A DNA stretch of 16,817 nucleotides from Alphaproteobacteria bacterium (lineage in GTDB: Bacteria > Pseudomonadota > Alphaproteobacteria > ATCC43930 > CGMCC-115725): assembly GCA_019241915.1 (NCBI GenBank), contig JAFAWI010000169.1, positions 1 through 16,817 on the forward strand, in the 5' to 3' direction. Below, piece by piece: positions 1 through 6,703 of this stretch. The notes under the pieces are model-generated. The model searched no databases. It saw nothing but the letters and a program-made list of their open reading frames with translations, and was not told the origin of the DNA. The translations under genes were made by a program, and so were the position numbers. Each line of letters opens with the position of its first letter. Positions within the stretch are counted from its first letter, which is position 1.

Positions 1-312
1 TCGATATCAACTCGGACGCCAAGCTGATGCTCGGCTCGACCGCCAAGCTGCGCACGCTTGCGACCTATCTGCAGATCGTTGACGATCTGCACCGGCGGTT
101 TGCCGGGCTCCCCGCGCGCGAGCTGTCGCGGATTGCGGCGGCGGCCCAGGCCGTGATCGGGTCCTGGGCCGTCGCCGCAATGCGCGACAGCTCGCGCGCC
201 GGCACCCCGGCAAACCGCCGGTGCAGATCGTCAACGATCTGCAGATAGGTCGCGAGCGTGCGCAGCTTGGCGGTCGAGCCGAGCATCAGCTTGGCGTCCG
301 AGTTGATGTCGA
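1..312. repeat. Gapless inverted repeat (foldback) at the left edge
   Basis: Position 1 pairs with 312 and the centre of symmetry falls between 156 and 157, with no spacer. By eye the two 156-base arms differ at roughly ten positions. Only two differences (pairs at 5 and 59) lie in the outer 107 bases; the rest cluster towards the centre. Both outer differences are synonymous in the penicillin-binding protein reading frame, so the left arm looks like a slightly diverged copy of the same gene rather than an exact mirror. The centre falls inside the transpeptidase domain of the minus-strand gene. I read this as an assembly or amplification foldback onto a strain variant. A true inverted duplication is less likely. 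Confidence 0.9.
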
Positions 313-1828
313 ACGGCTTGTTGAGGCTGTCGGCGCGCACCCGCAGGTAGTTGCCGTTGGTGCCGCGCTCATAAAGGACAAAGCTGTAGGTAACCTTGCT
401 CAGCGGCTGACCTGGACTCAGCAGCTGCTTGCCGATCATCCCCGAGGCTTGCAGGAAGTGCGGGTCGGAGAGCTGCTGCAGCACCGTCATCACGCGACCC
501 TGGGTCGCCGTATCGATCGTCGTCTCAGCGGTCAGGTCGAGGCGGTCGAGCGCGTAGAGATCGGGCAGCTTGAGCAGCGAGACGAGTTTGTTGCGGAGGT
601 CCTCGGACGCCTTCTGACGCAGGAACGACACGGCGGTCAATGGCGGCGGCTGGTCGCGGAAATGCAGCTCCGCCTCGAGCGCGGCGTCGCGCAGACGCGG
701 GTCGACCACACCGGCATCGGCGAGGATGCGCAGATACTTGTCCGTCAACGTGTCGAGCGCTGCCCGGTCGGCGAGCAGGTAGTAGCTTGGCCTGCGCTCC
801 GACAGAATGAGGCTCAGCACCTGCCGGTAGACGAGTCCTTTTTGCGCCCACTCGGCCGCGTTGCGCGGCGCGCTGTTGAGAATGCGGGTTGCGTCCTCGT
901 TCTTGGTCCCGAACCAAACCCAGAGCGCCTCGGGGACGCCGATGACCTCGCCGTAGCCCGGCATCGAGGCGAGGGGGGTGGCGTTGAGGTAGGTCGCGAC
1001 GACCTCTTCGCGACGCGCCATCGTGTTGCGCCCGTTCATGTAGATGCGCGCCGAAGCGGTCAGCATCTGGCGCAGCTTGTCGACGACGCCGCCGGTCAGG
1101 CCGCGCGGCGAATGGCGAAATTTCTCGATCTGGGTGGCCAGCGTGCTGCCGCCACCTTCGTTGAAGCCGGGCACCACCACGCGCACGACCCGCCCTAAGG
1201 CCGCCAAGGCGAAGCGGTTCCACTCGATCGCCGCGTTGTGTTCCGGGTGAGTGTTGTCGAACAGGTAACGGTCTTCGATGAACAGCAAGCTGTTGACCAC
1301 CAGCGGCGGGATGCTGGAGAAATCCGCGTAGGCCTTCTCGGGGAAGCGCGTCCGGTACACCTCGCCGCCGCTGCGGTCGAAAACGCTTAAGCCCGCGCGA
1401 TCCTTTTCGCGGTAAATCGGGAATGCCCCGTGTCTGACAAAATCGCGCAGCGCCTGTGACCAGCGGGCCTGGTTCTCGACGGCAAAACCATCGGCGGCGA
1501 GTGCCGAAACATATTGGGGCAGCGCCACATAGCCAAGCCGCTGGTCGTAGGGACCGCTTTTCGGGAAGCCGATCTCGCCACTCGGCCCCGGCTGCGGCGC
1601 CGCGGTCATCGCTGTGTCGAGGCGGGTGAAGTAGCGCGATTCGATATGCGAGGTGCGCATTTCATAGAGCGCCGCGCGACCCAGCAACAAGACGATCGCC
1701 GCCAGCGTGGCGACGCGCAGAAGCCGCACCGTCCAGGTCAGCCCAATCGCCTTCCGGCGACGCCGGCGCTTGAGGCGAGGAAGTTCCAGCCGCGCGAGCT
1801 GCTCCCATACCTGGTCGGCAAAGGCCAT
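65..1828 (-). CDS. Transglycosylase / penicillin-binding protein, 3' part replaced by foldback
   Basis: Predicted bifunctional peptidoglycan synthase anchored in the inner membrane. The N-terminus has a basic stretch (RRRRRK, about 21-26) and one membrane segment (about 32-53). The GT51 glycosyltransferase domain follows, with the catalytic glutamate in IEDRYLF (E185), GGGSTLATQIEK (225-236) and EEVVATYLN (274-282). The motifs are divergent from classical PBP1: the usual H-x-G after ED..F is replaced by an NTHPEHNAAIEW stretch. The transpeptidase domain begins near 480 and carries the SxxK motif STAK (518-521). After about residue 557 the frame enters the inverted repeat and stops at 65, so the last 30 residues are not native and the SxN and KTG boxes are missing. 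The start at 1828 has AAGGA seven bases upstream. The gene is well separated from the operon above it and probably has its own promoter. Confidence 0.85.
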   Translation of the reverse strand: MAFADQVWEQLARLELPRLKRRRRRKAIGLTWTVRLLRVATLAAIVLLLGRAALYEMRTSHIESRYFTRLDTAMTAAPQPGPSGEIGFPKSGPYDQRLGYVALPQYVSALAADGFAVENQARWSQALRDFVRHGAFPIYREKDRAGLSVFDRSGGEVYRTRFPEKAYADFSSIPPLVVNSLLFIEDRYLFDNTHPEHNAAIEWNRFALAALGRVVRVVVPGFNEGGGSTLATQIEKFRHSPRGLTGGVVDKLRQMLTASARIYMNGRNTMARREEVVATYLNATPLASMPGYGEVIGVPEALWVWFGTKNEDATRILNSAPRNAAEWAQKGLVYRQVLSLILSERRPSYYLLADRAALDTLTDKYLRILADAGVVDPRLRDAALEAELHFRDQPPPLTAVSFLRQKASEDLRNKLVSLLKLPDLYALDRLDLTAETTIDTATQGRVMTVLQQLSDPHFLQASGMIGKQLLSPGQPLSKVTYSFVLYERGTNGNYLRVRADSLNKPFDINSDAKLMLGSTAKLRTLATYLQIVDDLHRRFAGVPARELSRIAATAQDPITAWAAAAIRDSSRAGSPANRRCRSSTICR

Positions 1829-2129
1829 CGGACGATCCTTTCAGGCTCCCCAGAACCGGAACGGTTCGAGACGGAATACTCAACCGCGGGGCGCCACAGC
1901 CCCTCGCGGCTAGAAAACGCCTCTAAGTGGGAAGTGATCCGAGTTGGCCTAACCGCAAGATTTTCATTGAAACCAGAGGTTATGTTAAAGTCTGCTAAAT
2001 TACGGTGTTTGCGATCTTTGTCTTGTCGAACCGGTTTCGTTAGAAAATCCCAGCTCGCGTAGAACGCGACACCCGCTATTTATCAAACATTCATTGATGG
2101 GCCGACGTTGAACAATAACTGCCGCAAGC
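1829..2129 (-). promoter_or_regulatory. AT-richer intergenic region, probable promoter of the transglycosylase gene
   Basis: These 301 bases separate the GT4 stop from the transglycosylase start, both on the minus strand. The part from about 1915 to 2120 is visibly richer in A and T than its surroundings. I find no open frame with coding character and no convincing -35/-10 pair. A small dyad (TCGCG, five-base loop, CGCGA; 2055-2069), followed on the minus strand by a short T run, could be a weak terminator for the upstream operon. Confidence 0.35.
1884..1909 (-). other. GC-rich stem-loop in the transglycosylase leader
   Basis: On the minus strand, CCGC and GCGG enclose GGGGC and GCCCC-type arms around a short TGTG-containing loop, with a two-base bulge. 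It lies 55-80 bases upstream of the transglycosylase start. No T run follows on the minus strand, so a classical intrinsic terminator is doubtful. It may be a leader structure or a factor-dependent termination aid. Confidence 0.35.
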
Positions 2130-3230
2130 CTATCGCAGGGCAAGGTGACCGAGAAATTGGGCGACCGAAATGTCCCAGCTGAACCGGCGCGCATGCGCGA
2201 GGCACCGCTCGCGCGGAATGTTGAGCGCCCGGCGCGCGGCGCAGCCGAGATCGGGGTCGAGGACACCGGCGCCGCTGTCGCCGATGACATCGCTCGGCCC
2301 GGTGCCCGGGAACGCCGCTACCGGGACGCCGCAGGCGAGGGCCTCGAGCATTACCAGACCGAATGTTTCGGTCCGGCTCGGCATCACCAGGACGTCGGCG
2401 GCCGCGTAATGACGTGCCAACGCCTCGCCCGACTGGGCGCCGGCGAAATGGACTAGCGGGTAGCGCTGCCGCATCGCCGCGAGCAGCGGGCCGTCGCCGA
2501 CCACCAATTTTGAGCCGGGAAGCGCGAGATCGAGAAACGCCGGGAGGTTCTTCTCCAGCGCGATGCGGCCAACATACAAAAACACCGGGCGCGGCAGATC
2601 GAGCGCGGGAACGTGGTGCGGGTGGAACAGGCTGGCATCGACGCCCCGGGTCCAGGCGACGAGGCGAGCGAAGCCGCGTTGCGCCAACTCCTGGCGCACC
2701 GTCTCGGTCGCTACCATGACCGCATGCGACGGCGCGTGGAAGCGCCGCAGCGCGGTATAGGTCCAGGTCGTCGGCAGCCCCCAGCGCGCGTGCAGGTATT
2801 CGGGAAAGCGCGTGTGGTAGGCCGTTGTGAAGGGCCAGCCGCGGCGCAGACAGAACGCGCGTGCCGCCCAGCCGAGCGGCCCCTCGGTCGCGATATGCAC
2901 GGCCCGAGGCGATAGCGCTTCCAACTGGCGCGCCAGCCTCCGCCCGGAACCAACCGCGAGCCGGATATCGGCATAGCCGGGGCACGGCAAGGTGCGATAG
3001 CCCTCGGGACCGACAACCGTGGGGTGGTGGCCGGCCGCGGCCAAGCCGTCGCTGATCGCCGACAGCGTCCGCACGACGCCATTTACCTGCGGATGCCAGG
3101 CGTCGCTGACGATGGCGACGCGCCAACTTTCCGTGGCGGCCAGCGGGGGCCGCCCCCCTGCGTTCGCGCTAACCGCATCGGGATGCCGGGACGAGGCCAG
3201 ACCGGCCCCCGAGCTTGCGACCGTGTTCAG
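2130..3230 (-). CDS. GT4 family glycosyltransferase (MgtA/diacylglycerol-glycosyltransferase type)
   Basis: Transfers a sugar from a nucleotide-sugar donor, probably to a lipid acceptor at the inner face of the membrane. The family signature starts with RVAIVSDAWHPQVNGVVRTL, then HIATEGPLGWAAR, YHTRFPEY, WTRGVDASLFHP, YVGRIALEKN, VGDGP and the donor-binding EX7E motif ETFGLVMLE. The start is a problem: the only ATG, GTG or TTG in frame is GTG at 3074, which removes the conserved RVAIVSDAWHPQVNGV segment. The frame stays open upstream to about 3235. I placed the start at CTG 3230, which overlaps the TGA of the upstream gene and has GAG-rich bases before it, giving about 366 residues. An ATG at 3178 becomes usable only if the six-G run nearby has one more base. 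It is last in a three-gene operon. The family call is firm; the exact start and acceptor are not. Confidence 0.85.
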   Translation of the reverse strand: MNTVASSGAGLASSRHPDAVSANAGGRPPLAATESWRVAIVSDAWHPQVNGVVRTLSAISDGLAAAGHHPTVVGPEGYRTLPCPGYADIRLAVGSGRRLARQLEALSPRAVHIATEGPLGWAARAFCLRRGWPFTTAYHTRFPEYLHARWGLPTTWTYTALRRFHAPSHAVMVATETVRQELAQRGFARLVAWTRGVDASLFHPHHVPALDLPRPVFLYVGRIALEKNLPAFLDLALPGSKLVVGDGPLLAAMRQRYPLVHFAGAQSGEALARHYAAADVLVMPSRTETFGLVMLEALACGVPVAAFPGTGPSDVIGDSGAGVLDPDLGCAARRALNIPRERCLAHARRFSWDISVAQFLGHLALR

Positions 3231-4081
3231 CTCTCGACCTCGACCAAGCCGCGTAGCCCGGCGTGCGTTGGTTCCTTCGCGAACAGCGGCAGCTCGGGAT
3301 AAAGTTGATCGAACTCGCCCTTAACGGTCCACGGAATTATTTCGAGCCTGCCGTCGAAATGCTCGACCATTGCCGTGCAGCTTTCCACCCAGTCACCGTC
3401 ATTGCAGTAGAGGATGCCGCCGAGGTCGCGGATCTCGGCATGATGAATGTGGCCGCAGACGACGCCGTCGAGGCCGCGCCGGCGTGCCTCTTCCGAGAGC
3501 GCCTCGGCAAACGAGCCGATGTACTGCACCGCGTTCTTGACCTTGAGTTTAAGATAGGCCGACAGCGACCAATATTCGTAACCGAGCAGGCGGCGCAGAA
3601 GGTTGAAGTAACGGTTGATATAGAGCGCCGCCGTATAAGCATTGTCGCCAAGCGCGGCCAGCCACTTGGCATGCTTGACCACGGTGTCGAACAGATCGCC
3701 GTGGATGACCAGCAGCCGGCGACCGTCGGCGGTGACATGGATCGCCTCGTCGAGCACCTCGACCCCGCCGAAGTGCAGCAACGCGTACGGCCGCAACCAC
3801 TCGTCGTGGTTGCCCGGCACATAGATGACCCGCGTGCCTTTGCGCACGGCGCGCAGCAGCTTTTGCACCACGTCGTTATGGGTCTGCGGCCAATACCACG
3901 ATTTCCTGAGGCGCCAGCCGTCGACGATGTCGCCGACAAGATAGATGGTCGCCGCTTCGTTATGCCGCAGAAAGTCGATCAGATACTCGGCCTTGCAGCC
4001 GCGCGTGCCAAGATGGACGTCGCTGAGCCAGATCGCGCGGTATCGCGAGGGTGCACCCGGCGGCGGCATCAGGTCGTTCAT
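3227..4081 (-). CDS. LpxH-like metallophosphoesterase (UDP-2,3-diacylglucosamine diphosphatase family)
   Basis: A 284-residue calcineurin-type phosphoesterase with the full metal-binding set: LSDVHLG (D21, H23), GDIVDG (D51, D54), GNHDEW (N91, H92), HGDLFD (H128) and GHIHHAE (H211, H213). LpxH enzymes remove UMP from UDP-2,3-diacylglucosamine during lipid A synthesis. Many alphaproteobacteria use the unrelated LpxI for that step, so this copy may instead act on another pyrophosphate- or phosphate-linked lipid. The ATG at 4081 overlaps the upstream TGA as ATGA, which suggests translational coupling. The frame remains open upstream as far as 4285, but that part is antisense-like and overlaps the methyltransferase. 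The stop lies at the start of the GT4 gene, so the three genes are very likely co-transcribed. Confidence 0.9.
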   Translation of the reverse strand: MNDLMPPPGAPSRYRAIWLSDVHLGTRGCKAEYLIDFLRHNEAATIYLVGDIVDGWRLRKSWYWPQTHNDVVQKLLRAVRKGTRVIYVPGNHDEWLRPYALLHFGGVEVLDEAIHVTADGRRLLVIHGDLFDTVVKHAKWLAALGDNAYTAALYINRYFNLLRRLLGYEYWSLSAYLKLKVKNAVQYIGSFAEALSEEARRRGLDGVVCGHIHHAEIRDLGGILYCNDGDWVESCTAMVEHFDGRLEIIPWTVKGEFDQLYPELPLFAKEPTHAGLRGLVEVES

Positions 4082-4647
4082 GCCCCGTCCCCGGCGGAAT
4101 AGGCCCAGATTTGCCCGGGCGGCAGATTGCGCCACACATGGGCGACACAAGCACCGCGTATCCCGAGCGCGTTCATCGCCAGCGGCGAGGCGAAGGCATT
4201 GGTCAGCTGCAGAAAGCGGCCGCCGGGGCCGAGCCGGCCAAGACACGGCTCGACCACCCGCCGCTGGTCGATCGGCGAGAACCATTTGATCGGCAGGCTC
4301 GACACCACCGCGCAGAGCCGCGTGATGCCCCGCTCGACAAACAGATCGGCGAGCCGGGTCGCATCGCCGGTAACGGTGCGGATGCTTGGAAAATTACGGC
4401 GCAACCCGTCCGCCAGCGCCGGCTCGCGCTCGACGATGACGAGGCGGTCCGGCGGGCATCCGGCGCGCAGCAGACCGCGTGTCAGGCTGCCCGTGCCGGC
4501 GCCCAGCTCGAGCACCAGGCCCGGCCGATTCAAATCGATGAGGCCTGCCATGGCATTCGCAAGATGGCTGCTGCTCGGGCTCACCGCAGCGATCTGCAGC
4601 GGCCGCTGCAGCCACAGGCTGAAGAATAGGACGGCTTCGCTGGCCAT
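4078..4647 (-). CDS. PmtA-like SAM-dependent methyltransferase
   Basis: A 189-residue class I methyltransferase. Residues 1-40 (FFSLWLQRPLQIAAVSPSSS...) match the membrane-associating N-terminus of phospholipid N-methyltransferases and KsgA-like enzymes. SAM motif I is VLELGAGTG (45-53), an acidic residue follows in IVERE (about 71-75), and a VVSSLP motif (114-119) resembles the VSGLP of PmtA. PmtA methylates phosphatidylethanolamine towards phosphatidylcholine at the inner membrane. Whether this copy does so or methylates another lipid cannot be told from sequence. ATG 4647 was chosen because GGAAG precedes it by four bases and homology begins there; a longer in-frame extension to 5055 is antisense to the small plus-strand gene. 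It is the first gene of the operon with the phosphoesterase and GT4. Confidence 0.85.
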   Translation of the reverse strand: MASEAVLFFSLWLQRPLQIAAVSPSSSHLANAMAGLIDLNRPGLVLELGAGTGSLTRGLLRAGCPPDRLVIVEREPALADGLRRNFPSIRTVTGDATRLADLFVERGITRLCAVVSSLPIKWFSPIDQRRVVEPCLGRLGPGGRFLQLTNAFASPLAMNALGIRGACVAHVWRNLPPGQIWAYSAGDGA

Positions 4648-4801
4648 GCATCTTCCGGGAGTAAGAATCGCGTAGTCGGTTACTAGCAGAAGTGCGTTAC
4701 AGTTTTCCGACACCCCAGAACTTGTGTTTCGGGGATTCCCTTTCGCGAAACTGTCACGGCGCCATGCTAGCTCTTCGCCGACCATGCTGCAGGGGGCGCG
4801 G
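4648..4801. promoter_or_regulatory. Divergent intergenic region with nested dyads
   Basis: The region lies between the minus-strand lipid operon and the plus-strand small gene, so it should contain promoters for both. It is AT-richer than its surroundings. Visible symmetry: a perfect ten-base palindrome TTTCGCGAAA (4741-4750), ACAGTTT (4699-4705) mirrored by AAACTGT (4748-4754), and CCCC (4713-4716) mirrored by GGGG (4731-4734). These could be operator sites. I could not assign clear -35/-10 boxes. Confidence 0.4.
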
Positions 4802-5155
4802 ATGAGATCGAACGCGATGCACGAGGCGAGGCACCGGCAGGTCTTGAAGGCAGCGCTGCTCAAAGTCGCCGCCGCGAGCCGGCGCCTGCGGCGCAGGCGC
4901 CGCAAGCGGGCCAGGCCCCTCGTGGCGCCGCTGCGGCCGACCGCCGGCGTCGCGCCGCCAGTCCCCGATCCGGTGAAGATCGCGGTGCTGGCGATGGAGC
5001 GTCTCGGTCGCGCCTCGATCCGCGCCTCGTTCACCGGGGTGGAGGTGATGGTCACCGCACCCGACGATGCGACGGCGGCGATCTTCCGCGCCGCACTCTC
5101 CGAAACGACGCGGACGCGACCAACCGACCGCCTGGTCCGCGTCGTGGTCGATTGA
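4802..5155 (+). CDS. Small arginine-rich hypothetical protein
   Basis: A 117-residue protein that I do not recognise. Residues 1-26 are alanine- and lysine-rich and probably helical. Residues 27-38 form a run rich in arginine (SRRLRRRRRKRA), a proline-rich linker follows (about 39-57), and 58-117 look like a small folded alpha/beta domain (VKIAVLAMERLGR, then FTGVEVMVTAPDDATAAIFRAAL). No signal peptide or membrane segment is visible. ATG 4802 has a strong AGGGGG six bases upstream; the frame is open back to 4724. The arginine run coincides with a perfect nine-base-stem hairpin (4881-4901), so part of the codon pattern may reflect DNA structure. It ends 31 bases before pcp and may be co-transcribed with it. 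The arginine stretch could bind nucleic acid or phospholipid, but that is speculation. Confidence 0.55.
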   Translation: MRSNAMHEARHRQVLKAALLKVAAASRRLRRRRRKRARPLVAPLRPTAGVAPPVPDPVKIAVLAMERLGRASIRASFTGVEVMVTAPDDATAAIFRAALSETTRTRPTDRLVRVVVD

Positions 5156-5186
5156 CGCCGCCACCGCCGGCGCCGATCATTGGCGG

Positions 5187-5834
5187 ATGAAGGCGTTGGT
5201 CACCGGGTTCGAGCCGTTTGGCGGCGAGGCGCTTAATCCCTCGCTTGTGGCGATCCGCCGGCTGCCGGCGCGTCTCGGCGACATTGCGCTGACCGCAGCG
5301 GTATTGCCGGTGGTCTACGACGAGGTGCTGCCGCGGCTGCGCGCGGCGATCGCGTCGGCGGCGCCCGACATCGTGCTGTGCACCGGGCTCGCCGGCGGCC
5401 GCCCCGCCTTGTCGCTGGAACGCGTGGCGATCAACATCGACGACGCACGCATCCCCGACAACGCTGGCAATCAGCCGATCGACCGGCCGGTGGCGGCAGA
5501 CGGTCCGCCAGCCTATTTCGCGACGTTGCCGCTCAAGGCCGCGGTCGCCGCACTGCGCAATGCGGGCCTGCCGGCGATCGTCTCCAACAGCGCCGGCACC
5601 TTTCTCTGCAACCACGCTTTTTACGGGCTGATGCACGAGGCTGTCCGCGCCGAGCCCGGCCGCGTTTTCCGCGGCGGTTTTCTGCACGTGCCGTACCTGC
5701 CCGAGCAGGCGGCGCGCGTGCCGGATGCGCCCTCGATGGCGCTCGATCAGATCGTCGCCGGGATCCAGATCATTCTCGCGGTCGCTGCGGCGCACACGGA
5801 CGACCTGCTCGTCGGCGAAGGTGCGCTCGCCTGA
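5187..5834 (+). CDS. pcp: Pyrrolidone-carboxylate (pyroglutamyl) peptidase
   Basis: A cytoplasmic cysteine peptidase (family C15) that removes N-terminal pyroglutamate from peptides. The 215 residues match the usual length. It begins with the diagnostic MKALVTGFEPFGGEALNPS. The catalytic triad is visible as E79 in LSLERVAIN, C141 in NSAGTFLCNHAFYG and H167 in GFLHVPYLPEQ. GLAGGRPALS (67-76) precedes the glutamate as in the family. The start at 5187 is fixed by homology; the ribosome binding site is weak (TTGGCGG directly upstream). It follows the small arginine-rich gene by 31 bases and is followed by a palindromic repeat that may act as a transcription boundary before the SDR gene. Confidence 0.95.
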   Translation: MKALVTGFEPFGGEALNPSLVAIRRLPARLGDIALTAAVLPVVYDEVLPRLRAAIASAAPDIVLCTGLAGGRPALSLERVAINIDDARIPDNAGNQPIDRPVAADGPPAYFATLPLKAAVAALRNAGLPAIVSNSAGTFLCNHAFYGLMHEAVRAEPGRVFRGGFLHVPYLPEQAARVPDAPSMALDQIVAGIQIILAVAAAHTDDLLVGEGALA

Positions 5835-5836
5835 TC

Positions 5837-5907
5837 CTGTCATCAGTGTCGCGCCAACTCGTGGGGATTCGCTTTGCGCGATTGCGTCGCTGCGCCCGCG
5901 ATGACAG
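5837..5907. repeat. Dispersed palindromic repeat, degenerate copy A
   Basis: CTGTCATC (5837-5844) is mirrored by GATGACAG (5900-5907). The right half, GATTGCGTCGCTGCGC followed by CGCGATGACAG, closely matches the right half of the copies at 9321-9405 and 13896-13970, with a few substitutions. The left half has decayed. It starts three bases after the pcp stop. No gene is visible between pcp and the SDR gene. Confidence 0.7.
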
Positions 5908-5952
5908 CCTTTGTCCGGGTCAGGCTGGGGTAAACAAGATGAGGGCCGAGCG

Positions 5953-6678
5953 ATGGTGGCGTTTGCGGGAGCGCATGTTGTCGTCACCGGCGGCACAGGC
6001 GCGCTCGGCGCGGCGGTGGTCGCGGCGCTGCGCCGAGCAGGCGCGATGTGCCATGTGACCAACCTGGTAGCCGCCGAGCTTGCTTCTTACGCGCACAAGA
6101 ACGATGCCGGTGTGCATGTGACCACTGGCTTCGACCTCGCCGACGAGGCGGCGGTGCAGCGCTTTTACGCGGGGCTGCCGCCGCTCTGGGCGTCGATCCA
6201 TCTTGCGGGCGGCTTTGCGATGGCGCCGGTGGCGGAGACCTCGGCGGCCGATTTCGCGGCGCAGTTCCGGATGAACGCGCTGTCGTGCTTTCTGTGCACG
6301 CGCGCTGCGATCGGCGCGATCCGGACGCGCGGCGCGCAAGGACCGGAGGGCGCCGCAGGCGGGCGGATCGTCAATGTCGCGGCGCGTCCCGGCGTCGAAC
6401 CGCGCCTGGGCGCGGGGATGGCAGCCTATGCCGCGTCGAAAGCGTCGGTCGCGGCGCTGACCCAGGCGCTGGCCGAGGAACTTGCCGGCGAGGAAATCTG
6501 GGTCAACGCGGTGGCGCCTTCGGTGCTCGACACGGCGGCCAACCGTGCGGCAATGCCCGATGCGCCGCATCGGCGCTGGGTCGCGCCGGCGGCCCTGGCC
6601 GAGTTGATCTGCTTTCTCGCCTCGCCCGGCAATCGGGCGACCCGCGGCGCGGTGATCCCGGTCTATAGTGGGGTCTGA
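5953..6678 (+). CDS. Short-chain dehydrogenase/reductase (SDR), atypical active site
   Basis: A 241-residue Rossmann-fold oxidoreductase, probably cytoplasmic. The cofactor motif is TGGTGALG (12-19). The usual NAG motif appears as HLAGG (83-87). The active-site tyrosine and lysine are in YAASK (Y159, K163). The strand that normally ends in a catalytic serine (IVNVSS) reads IVNVAARPG here, with A143 and A144 in place of serine. Similar substitutions occur in some SDR subfamilies, so it may still be active with another donor residue, or be specialised. The C-terminus (NRATRGAVIPVYSGV) is the normal SDR end. ATG 5953 is preceded by GAGGG; a TTG at 5911 would extend it into the repeat and is less likely. 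The barrel-protein gene follows after 25 bases, probably in one operon. The substrate is unknown. Confidence 0.85.
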   Translation: MVAFAGAHVVVTGGTGALGAAVVAALRRAGAMCHVTNLVAAELASYAHKNDAGVHVTTGFDLADEAAVQRFYAGLPPLWASIHLAGGFAMAPVAETSAADFAAQFRMNALSCFLCTRAAIGAIRTRGAQGPEGAAGGRIVNVAARPGVEPRLGAGMAAYAASKASVAALTQALAEELAGEEIWVNAVAPSVLDTAANRAAMPDAPHRRWVAPAALAELICFLASPGNRATRGAVIPVYSGV

Positions 6679-6703
6679 GCGCACCAGCGAAAAGGCACCG
6701 ACA

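Noticed and set aside
27..248. Short plus-strand frame at the left edge resembling the penicillin-binding protein
   Set aside because: It is only the left arm of the foldback translated; not an independent gene.
221..1198. 325-residue plus-strand open frame
   Set aside because: It is antisense to the GT51 domain of the transglycosylase and has no motifs of its own.
2083..3126. 347-residue minus-strand frame overlapping the GT4 gene
   Set aside because: Same strand but another frame; the GT4 motifs are all in the frame ending at 2130.
4078..5055. 325-residue version of the methyltransferase
   Set aside because: The first 136 residues are low-complexity, antisense to the small plus-strand gene, and precede the homologous start at 4647 with its ribosome binding site.
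5052..6062. 336-residue minus-strand open frame
   Set aside because: It is antisense to pcp and the repeat; low-complexity R-rich translation with no family signature.
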